Shown here in pieces: positions 14,137 to 19,267 of a stretch of 19,267 nt of DNA. The stretch is taken from NCBI GenBank assembly GCA_910587395.1, contig CAJULJ010000047.1:1-19267 (forward strand), given 5' to 3'. Position 1 is the first letter of the stretch; every line of letters starts with the position of its first letter. The notes beneath the pieces are model-generated. The model saw nothing but the letters and a program-made list of their open reading frames with translations. It was not told the DNA's origin and searched no databases. The position numbers and the translations under genes are program-made. Origin of the DNA: an uncultured Oscillospiraceae bacterium. GTDB lineage: Bacteria > Bacillota > Clostridia > Oscillospirales > Oscillospiraceae.

Positions 14137-14754
14137 ATGGCCGTCATTCAGCAATTCCGCACCGCCGTGAGGGGCTTTAACCGGCAGGATGTGCAGGACT
14201 ATATTGAGCAGATGGCCGCTGTTCACCGGCAGGAGATGGCGGAGCTCCAAAAACGGCTGGAAAAGTCGGACCGCCGCATCGAGGAGCTGGAGGAGACGGT
14301 CTCCAGCATCGACGCCATGGCGGACGAGTCGTCCAAGACCCGGGCCGCCCTGGATTCGTCCAATCAGATGGTGAGCCGCCTGCGGGGGGAGATGTCCCAG
14401 GCGGAGGCCAAGCTGACGGTGGCAAAGAAGGAGATGGAGCGCCTCCAGGCCCAGATCGATGCCTTGGAACCCATGGCCACCAGTTATCAGGAGATCAAGG
14501 ACCGGGCCGCCAACGTGGAGTTGGACGCCCATCAAAAGGCTCAGGCGGCGGTGAGCGAGGCCAAGGCGGAGGCGGAGCGCATCCGGGCGGATACCAGGAG
14601 GTGGCTGAACCGTGTGATGGCGGAGTACAGCCAGCTGCGGGCCGGGCTGGACGGAGTGCTGGAGCAGCTCCAGACGCTGACCGCAGTGCCGGAAAAGGTG
14701 GGGGAACTGGATGAGACGGCCAAGCAGCTTCGTGAGCAGGGGGGCCTGAAATGA
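14137..14754 (+). CDS. DivIVA-domain coiled-coil protein
   Basis: A 205-residue cytoplasmic protein. The N-terminal IQQFRTAVRGFNRQDVQDYIEQM (residues 4-26) is the DivIVA/GpsB-like membrane-curvature segment. A long heptad-patterned coiled coil follows (about 28-130, Leu/Glu/Lys-rich), then a second helical part rich in Ala/Glu (about 140-165) and a short tail. Such proteins localise to septa or poles and organise division or peptidoglycan synthesis. The start MAVIQQ is chosen at 14137 behind a GAGGG-containing leader; the longer in-frame opening at 14089 overlaps the -10 box and is rejected. It overlaps the downstream fumarase-beta gene by ATGA, which implies translational coupling between two proteins with no known link. 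Confidence 0.88.
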   Translation: MAVIQQFRTAVRGFNRQDVQDYIEQMAAVHRQEMAELQKRLEKSDRRIEELEETVSSIDAMADESSKTRAALDSSNQMVSRLRGEMSQAEAKLTVAKKEMERLQAQIDALEPMATSYQEIKDRAANVELDAHQKAQAAVSEAKAEAERIRADTRRWLNRVMAEYSQLRAGLDGVLEQLQTLTAVPEKVGELDETAKQLREQGGLK

Positions 14755-15305
14755 GCGAGCTGAGTTCGAATGCCGCCGGATTGGCGGACCGCCTGCCCGA
14801 GCTGAAGGCAGGGGACCGGGTGCTGTTGTCCGGGACCATTTACACCGCCCGTGACGCAGCCCACAAGCGGCTGTTTGAGCTGCTGGAGGCGGGGAAGCCC
14901 CTGCCCTTTGAATTGAAGGGGGCCGTCATCTACTACGCTGGGCCCACCCCAGGCCAGCAGGGGATGGCGGTGGGAGCCTGCGGGCCCACCACGGCGGGCC
15001 GGATGGACGGCTTCGCGCCCCGTCTGCTGGATCTGGGTCTGACCGCCATGATCGGCAAGGGAGAGCGAAATCAGGCTGTTGTGGATGCCATCGTGCGCAA
15101 CAGGTCCTGCTATTTTGCCGCCGTGGGCGGTGCGGGGGCGCTGATCGCCCGGTGTATCGAGACGGCGGAGGTCGTCGCCTTCGACGATCTGGGCTGTGAG
15201 TCCATCAAGCGCATGACGGTGAAGGACCTGCCCCTGACCGTTGCCATCGACAGTCAGGGAAACGATTTGTTCAAACAGGGACGCGCACAGTATCAAAAGG
15301 CATAA
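14751..15305 (+). CDS. Class I fumarase / L(+)-tartrate dehydratase beta subunit, without its alpha partner
   Basis: A 184-residue protein matching the beta (C-terminal, 'swivelling') subunit of two-subunit Fe-S hydro-lyases such as class I fumarase or TtdB. Visible marks are GDRVLLSGTIYTARDAAHKR (residues 21-40), the YYAGPTPG motif, VGACGPTTAGRMD, MIGKGER, and the C-terminal LGCESIKRMTVKDLP. The [4Fe-4S] cluster and much of the active site come from the alpha subunit, which is not next to it in this window, so this protein alone should not be catalytic. Substrate (fumarate, tartrate or another hydroxy acid) is unresolved. The start codon overlaps the stop of the DivIVA gene and a bidirectional terminator follows directly. 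Confidence 0.9.
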   Translation: MSELSSNAAGLADRLPELKAGDRVLLSGTIYTARDAAHKRLFELLEAGKPLPFELKGAVIYYAGPTPGQQGMAVGACGPTTAGRMDGFAPRLLDLGLTAMIGKGERNQAVVDAIVRNRSCYFAAVGGAGALIARCIETAEVVAFDDLGCESIKRMTVKDLPLTVAIDSQGNDLFKQGRAQYQKA

Positions 15306-15306
15306 G

Positions 15307-15340
15307 AAAATCCCGCTTCCACTTGGAAGCGGGATTTTTT
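15307..15340. terminator. Bidirectional terminator between convergent operons
   Basis: A perfect stem AAAATCCCGCTTCCA/TGGAAGCGGGATTTT with a short loop; T runs follow on both strands (six T on plus, four on minus). It ends both the fumarase-beta gene and the oadB operon. Confidence 0.93.
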
Positions 15341-15356
15341 GTGCGCTGGCAGGGAA

Positions 15357-16784
15357 TCAGCCGAACACGGCCAGCAGGAAGCCCGCCGCGATGGCGGAGC
15401 CGATGACGCCGGCCACGTTGGGGCCCATGGCGTGCATCAGCAGGAAGTTGTTGGGGTTGGCCTCCCGGCCCACATCCTGGGACACGCGGGCCGCCATGGG
15501 CACGGCGGACACGCCCGCGGAGCCGATCAGCGGGTTGATCTTGCCGCCGGACAGCTTGTACATGAGCTTGCCCATGAGCAGGCCGCCGATGGTGGAGAAC
15601 ATGAAGGCGATGACGCCCAGCACCACGATCATCAGGGTCTGGAGGGACAGAAAGCGGGAGGCCACGGTGGTGGCGCCCACACTGATGCCCAAAAACAGGG
15701 TGACAATGTTCATCAGGGCGTTCTGGGCGGTGTCAGACAAGCGCTCGGTGACGCCGGTCTCCTTCAGCAGGTTGCCGAACATCAGGCAGCCGATGAGGGG
15801 GGCGGTGGAGGGGATGAGCAGGATGACGAAGGTGGCCACCACGATGGGGAACACGATCTTCTCCACCTTGGACACCGTCCGGGCCTGCTCCATCTTTGTC
15901 TTGCGCTCCTTCTCCGTGGTCAGCGCCCGCATGAGGGGTTTCTGGATCATGGGGATCAAAGCCATATAGGAGTAGGCGGCGATGGCGATGGGGCCCAGGA
16001 AGGCCGGGGCCAGCTTTGTGGTCAAATAGATCGCTGTGGGTCCGTCCGCACCGCCGATGATGCCGATGGAGGCGGCCACGTTGCCGGCGAAGCCCAGCAG
16101 GCACGCGCCGAAGAAGGCAAAGAACACGCCCAGCTGCGCCGCCGCGCCCATGAGCATGGAGGAGGGCCGGGCAATCAGGGGACCAAAATCGGTCATGGCG
16201 CCCACGCCGATGAAGATCAGACAGGGATACACGCCGGCCTTGACGCCGATATAGAGGATGTCCAGCAGGCCGCCCAGGTGGATGATGTCGGTGAAGGACA
16301 GCTCCGCCTCGAGTTTAGAGGTAATGTCATTCACGGCGCTCTCATCAAACTCGGGCGAGTTATACAGAGCAAGGAAGTCGGCGGTGACGTCGCCGCCCGC
16401 CTGCTTCTCGAAATATTCCTCGATCTGGGCGGTGGTGTGGCCGCATACCCGGGCTGCAATATAATAGTTGAGCTCCATCTCGTTATAGGCCCGCTCCTCC
16501 GCCGTATTGTAGAGGGCGTAGTCATTAGCGGCGTCATAGGGGCACCCGTACACGTAGGAGTCCCACATCCCCATGTGGTACAGCCCCGCGCCGGGGATGT
16601 TGGTCAGCAGCACGCCGAAGGCGATGCCCACCAGCAGCAGCGGCTCGAACTTCTTGCCGATGCCCAGGTACAGCAGCACACAGGCGACGGCAATCATGAT
16701 GAGGTTTTTCCAGCCGCCGCTGGCAAAGAACCCGGCGAAGCCGGACTCGTTCACCAGCTTGGACAGGGTTTGTAAGATATCCAT
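15357..16784 (-). CDS. oadB: Na+-translocating decarboxylase beta subunit (OadB family) with an enlarged N-terminal loop
   Basis: The membrane subunit that decarboxylates carboxybiotin and exports Na+. The 475-residue product is longer than the usual 380-435. Hydrophobic segments recur throughout. The hallmark GIIGGADGPTAIYLT is present, with the essential Asp at residue 247, and NIPGAG marks the end of the second helix. Between about residue 68 and residue 165 lies a polar, acidic stretch (WDSYVYGCPYD to EAELSFTD) before the conserved GGLLDILYIG; most family members have a short loop there. The start follows AAGGAGGGG. It is the last gene of the oadA-oadG-carrier-oadB order; GcdB and MmdB are close relatives, and the OadA neighbour decides for oxaloacetate decarboxylase. 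Confidence 0.93.
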   Translation of the reverse strand: MDILQTLSKLVNESGFAGFFASGGWKNLIMIAVACVLLYLGIGKKFEPLLLVGIAFGVLLTNIPGAGLYHMGMWDSYVYGCPYDAANDYALYNTAEERAYNEMELNYYIAARVCGHTTAQIEEYFEKQAGGDVTADFLALYNSPEFDESAVNDITSKLEAELSFTDIIHLGGLLDILYIGVKAGVYPCLIFIGVGAMTDFGPLIARPSSMLMGAAAQLGVFFAFFGACLLGFAGNVAASIGIIGGADGPTAIYLTTKLAPAFLGPIAIAAYSYMALIPMIQKPLMRALTTEKERKTKMEQARTVSKVEKIVFPIVVATFVILLIPSTAPLIGCLMFGNLLKETGVTERLSDTAQNALMNIVTLFLGISVGATTVASRFLSLQTLMIVVLGVIAFMFSTIGGLLMGKLMYKLSGGKINPLIGSAGVSAVPMAARVSQDVGREANPNNFLLMHAMGPNVAGVIGSAIAAGFLLAVFG

Positions 16785-16796
16785 ACAAGCCCCTCC

Positions 16797-17195
16797 TTAT
16801 GCCAGGACGATCAGCGGCGAACCGGTCTCCACATGGCTGCCCTTCTGCACGACCACCTGCGCGACGGTGCCGTCCTTGGGGGCGAGGATCTCGTTTTCCA
16901 TCTTCATGGCCTCCAGCACCACCAGCAGCTGGCCCTCCTTGACGGCGGCACCCTGGTTGACCTCCACCCGGAGAATAGTTCCGGGCATGGGGGAGTTCAC
17001 AGGCTCGCCTGCGGCGGTGACGGCGGGGGCGGCAGGGGCGGCGGCAGGCGCGGGCGCGGCGGCAGGAGCCGCAGCGGGCGCGGCAGGGGCGGCGGGCGCG
17101 GGAGCATAAGCCTCGTACTCGTCCGTCAGCATAGCCTTGCCGGCCTCCACCTCCACCTCGTAGGTGCGGCCGTTCAGGGTCACTTTATATTTCAT
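16797..17195 (-). CDS. Biotin carboxyl carrier protein of the decarboxylase
   Basis: A 132-residue biotin carrier that shuttles CO2 from the carboxyltransferase (OadA) to the membrane pump (OadB). An N-terminal YKVTLNGRTYEVEVE strand region is followed by a flexible Ala/Pro linker (about residues 31-62) and a biotinyl domain opening NSPMPGTILRVEVNQG with the biotin-accepting Lys98 in EAMKMEN. It is encoded as a separate protein; in classical oadA this domain is fused to the C-terminus of the alpha subunit. It starts one base after the stop of oadG, using an AGGAG within the oadG 3' end, so coupling is expected. The high GC of the Ala/Pro linker explains the simple-sequence look of 17020-17100. 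Confidence 0.95.
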   Translation of the reverse strand: MKYKVTLNGRTYEVEVEAGKAMLTDEYEAYAPAPAAPAAPAAAPAAAPAPAAAPAAPAVTAAGEPVNSPMPGTILRVEVNQGAAVKEGQLLVVLEAMKMENEILAPKDGTVAQVVVQKGSHVETGSPLIVLA

Positions 17196-17196
17196 T

Positions 17197-17553
17197 TCAC
17201 TTGACCTCCTTAATGGACTTGAAGCGCAGCTCGTTCAGCGGCTTGCCCATCTTGTCGGCCACAATCGCCATAATCATGGCGGCCTCCTTGTCGGGCACGT
17301 CGAACAGCTTGACCTCGCCGGCGCTGCCGGGGGCAGGGGGCGCGGACGGAGCAGCGGGAGCGGCAGGAGCCGCGGCGGGCGCCGGGGTCTCAGCCTTGGC
17401 CGGATTGCGGGTGCCCGCCATGGCCTTGCCCATGAGGATGACCACGCACATCAGCAGCACCAGACCGAAGAATACCACAGCATAGCCCAGCACGGCGGCG
17501 ATGCCCGCTTCGCCAATGCCCATCCGGGCCGCGGTAAGAGCAATCGTATTCAT
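17197..17553 (-). CDS. oadG: Oxaloacetate decarboxylase gamma-type subunit (OadG family)
   Basis: A 118-residue small membrane subunit that tethers and assembles the alpha/carrier part with the beta pump. It shows one transmembrane helix at about residues 18-42 (ending VVILMGKAMAG), an Ala/Pro-rich linker (about 53-80), and a short C-terminal region containing DKEAAMIMAIVADKMGK, an OadG-type helix. The start follows AAGGGGGC in the 12-nt gap after the oadA stop. The pattern alpha-gamma-carrier-beta fits a four-gene Na+ pump operon. The linker composition matches that of the neighbouring carrier, as usual in these complexes. Confidence 0.88.
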   Translation of the reverse strand: MNTIALTAARMGIGEAGIAAVLGYAVVFFGLVLLMCVVILMGKAMAGTRNPAKAETPAPAAAPAAPAAPSAPPAPGSAGEVKLFDVPDKEAAMIMAIVADKMGKPLNELRFKSIKEVK

Positions 17554-17565
17554 ATGACTGCCCCC

Positions 17566-18969
17566 TTACGCCTCGGTGATGGTGTAGGTGGCGATGTTTT
17601 CCTCCTTGGCCAGACGCTCCTTGAAGAACTTCTCGGCCTGGTCGGGGAAACAGATATAGCTCATCACGTCCTCCTCGGAGCGGCACAGGTCGCCCAGGGC
17701 CTCCCTGGCCTTCTTGAACTCCTCGCCGGTGCGCTTGGCGTCCTCAATGCGGCAGTCCACAGGCTTGCCGCCCTCGCCCAGGATCTTGGTTTCCAGTTCC
17801 TTGCTGACGGGAGCGGGAGCGATGCCATACTGGCCCTTGAAGTAGTTCTGAATCTCCTTGGAGATCTGTTTGTAGCGCTCGCCCATGAGCACGTTGGTGA
17901 CGGCCTGGTTGCCCACCATCTGGGACAGCGGGGTGACCAGCGGGGGATAGCCCAGGTCCTTGCGGACGTTGGGGATCTCCAGCAGGGCCTCGTCGAACTT
18001 GTCCATGGCGTTCATGTCCTTGAGGTTGGCGATCATGTTGGACAGCATGCCGCCGGGGACCTTATATACCAGGGCCTGGGAGTCGGTGGCCATGCTCTTG
18101 GGGCTGATGAGGCCGGAGTCGATATACTTCTGCTTGATGGGCTTGAAGTAGTCGTTGACCTTGTTGATGACCTCCTCATTGAGCCCGGTATCAATGCCGT
18201 ACTGCTGCATGGCATAGAACATGGTCTCGGTGGCGGCCTGGCTGGTGCCGTTGGAGAAGCAGGAGGTGGCGGTGTCGATCACGTCCACGCCGGAGTCGAT
18301 GGCCTTCATCAGAGTCATGTAGGCCATGCCGGTGGTGCAGTGGGTGTGGAGGATGATGGGCATCTCGCCGATGGCGTCCTTGATGCCCTTGATGAGGCCC
18401 TCGGCCTCGTTGGGGCTCATGGTGCCGGCCATGTCCTTCAGGCAGATGGTGTCGAAGCCCATATTCTTGAGCTCCTTGCACATCTCCACATACTTGGCCA
18501 CGGTGTGCACCGGGCTCTGGGTGTAGGAGATGCAGCCGGAGGCCACGGTGTTCTTCCTGGCGTACTTCTTGGTGGCCTCCAGGGCGGTCTTGATGTTGCG
18601 GAAGTCGTTCAGGGCGTCGAAAATGCGGATGACATCAATGCCGTTCTTGATGGACAGCTCCACGAACTTCTCCACCACGTCGTCATGGTAGTGCTTGTAG
18701 CCCAGCAGGTTCTGGCCGCGCAGCAGCATCTGGAGCCGGGTGTTGGGCATGTTCTTGCGGATGTTGCGCAGACGCTCCCAGGGGTCTTCGCCCAGGTAGC
18801 GCAGGCAGGAGTCGAAGGTGGCGCCGCCCCAGCACTCCACCGAGTAGTAACCGGCCTTGTCCATGGTGGACAGGATGGCGGCGTAATCGGAGTAGGGCAG
18901 GCGGGTGGCCATCAGGGACTGGTTGGCGTCACGTAATACGGTCTCCGTGATCTGAACCTTTTTCTTCAA
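17566..18969 (-). CDS. oadA: Oxaloacetate decarboxylase alpha subunit (carboxyltransferase domain, no fused carrier)
   Basis: Transfers the carboxyl group of oxaloacetate to biotin, releasing pyruvate. The 467-residue product is a TIM-barrel carboxyltransferase of the pyruvate carboxylase/OadA type. Metal ligands are Asp14 (in LRDANQSLMATR), the carbamylated Lys178 (CLKDMAG) and His208/His210 (ILHTHC). The usual His after RDA is replaced by Asn16. The C-terminal PYC_OADA region is present up to about residue 465, but there is no biotinyl domain; a separate carrier gene supplies it. The start is a TTG at 18969, since GGAGG lies 9 nt before it and gives MKKKVQITET; an ATG-initiated extension reads through the leader hairpin and is rejected. 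It is the first gene of the operon; no convincing promoter was found upstream. Confidence 0.93.
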   Translation of the reverse strand: MKKKVQITETVLRDANQSLMATRLPYSDYAAILSTMDKAGYYSVECWGGATFDSCLRYLGEDPWERLRNIRKNMPNTRLQMLLRGQNLLGYKHYHDDVVEKFVELSIKNGIDVIRIFDALNDFRNIKTALEATKKYARKNTVASGCISYTQSPVHTVAKYVEMCKELKNMGFDTICLKDMAGTMSPNEAEGLIKGIKDAIGEMPIILHTHCTTGMAYMTLMKAIDSGVDVIDTATSCFSNGTSQAATETMFYAMQQYGIDTGLNEEVINKVNDYFKPIKQKYIDSGLISPKSMATDSQALVYKVPGGMLSNMIANLKDMNAMDKFDEALLEIPNVRKDLGYPPLVTPLSQMVGNQAVTNVLMGERYKQISKEIQNYFKGQYGIAPAPVSKELETKILGEGGKPVDCRIEDAKRTGEEFKKAREALGDLCRSEEDVMSYICFPDQAEKFFKERLAKEENIATYTITEA

Positions 18970-19021
18970 ATGGAAACACCTCCAAATTTCTCTTGAACCA
19001 TAAATGCGTTGAAACAGGGAG

Positions 19022-19055
19022 GCAGAGGCGCCGCGCCGGAGCACAGCGCCTCTGC
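19022..19055 (-). other. Hairpin in the oadA leader
   Basis: A perfect 10-bp stem GCAGAGGCGC/GCGCCTCTGC with a 14-nt loop, followed on the minus strand by CTCCCTGTTTC. It lies in the intergenic region 18970-19187 between pckA and oadA. It could be a weak terminator, a processing site or an attenuator; a small ATCTG/CAGAT hairpin (19061-19074) precedes it. No clear sigma-A promoter is seen in this region. Confidence 0.5.
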
Positions 19056-19138
19056 TGCCGATCTGTTTTCAGATAGATAATGGGGCCCAGCGCGAGCCCA
19101 GGGTTGCGGGTCATGTGGGGAGAGGTGGAACAAAGGGA

Positions 19139-19164
19139 GCCTGACATTGCTTTGGCCGTCAGGC
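19139..19164 (-). terminator. Probable terminator of the upstream (pckA-like) gene
   Basis: A GCCTGAC/GTCAGGC stem with a 12-nt loop followed on the minus strand by TCCCTTTGTT. The U tract is interrupted, so termination may be partial and oadA may receive read-through. Confidence 0.5.
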
Positions 19165-19187
19165 GGCAGCGAAGTGTGCGGACTTTA

Positions 19188-19267
19188 TTACACCTTGGGA
19201 CCGGCCTCGACCAGAGCCTTGCCGGCGTCGTTGCCGGTGTACTTGACGAAGTTCTTCACGAAGCGGC
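19188..19267 (-). CDS. pckA: C-terminal end of a probable PEP carboxykinase (ATP), cut by window edge
   Basis: Only the last 26 codons are visible. They read RFVKNFVKYTG, then NDAGKALVEAGPKV and tandem TAA stops. The ending F-x-x-N-F-x-K-Y followed by a short helix and AGP is the way many ATP-type PEP carboxykinases end (for example Bacteroides and Bacillus proteins as remembered), so this would interconvert oxaloacetate and PEP. That substrate is shared with the OAD operon immediately downstream. The fragment is short, so the identification is moderate and rests on the tail pattern plus context. Confidence 0.55.
   Translation of the reverse strand, partial: RFVKNFVKYTGNDAGKALVEAGPKV

Noticed and set aside
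17020..17110. Low-complexity GGCGG/GCGGC repeats, also at 17330-17390
   Set aside because: These encode the Ala/Pro linkers of the biotin carrier and OadG, not a regulatory or microsatellite element.
1..19267. CRISPR arrays, tRNA/rRNA genes, IS elements, integrases, toxin-antitoxin or defence genes
   Set aside because: None were found on reading both strands; the only perfect tandem repeat is the 91-bp promoter duplication.

Overview
The window looks like a chromosomal segment from a GC-rich, low-oxygen Clostridia member, most like the Oscillospiraceae (Flavonifractor / Lawsonibacter / Intestinimonas-type gut anaerobes). This is inferred from the T-box riboswitch, strong AGGAGG ribosome-binding sites, a DUF1540 protein, a DivIVA-domain protein, a Na+-pump decarboxylase operon and protein sequence style; no rRNA marker is present. 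Most genes lie on the minus strand. The exceptions are a 70-residue gene (7504-7716) and a DivIVA/fumarase-beta pair (14137-15305).

Layout by region. (1) 1-6150, branched-chain amino acid biosynthesis. Read on the minus strand: a sigma-A promoter and T-box leader, ilvB, ilvN, a GNAT acetyltransferase, ilvC with its own candidate promoter, a terminator, a perfectly duplicated 91-bp promoter element, and ilvD running off the left edge. (2) 6150-7800: a Cys-rich DUF1540 protein whose Shine-Dalgarno is buried in a hairpin, a six-TM membrane protein, and a divergent small gene. (3) 7797-11214: CNNM/CorC transporter-like protein, pyruvate kinase, and behind pyk a frameshifted fragment of a sugar-nucleotide reductase. 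(4) 11226-13948: an operon of UDP-galactopyranose mutase, a family 2 glycosyltransferase and thioredoxin. (5) 14070-15340: plus-strand DivIVA protein overlapping an orphan fumarase/tartrate-dehydratase beta subunit. (6) 15357-19267: a Na+-translocating oxaloacetate decarboxylase operon (oadA, oadG, biotin carrier, oadB) downstream of the 3' end of what looks like PEP carboxykinase.

Together the window is centred on the PEP-pyruvate-oxaloacetate node. PckA and OAD link PEP, oxaloacetate and pyruvate with Na+ pumping, Pyk makes pyruvate and ATP, and IlvB/N, IlvC and IlvD draw pyruvate into valine/isoleucine/leucine precursors. No phage, transposase, CRISPR array, rRNA or tRNA gene was seen. No clearly undescribed multi-gene system is evident. 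The most notable signals are regulatory (tandem promoter duplication, SD-sequestering hairpin, Val-type T-box, operator-like inverted repeat) and a few odd gene contexts.
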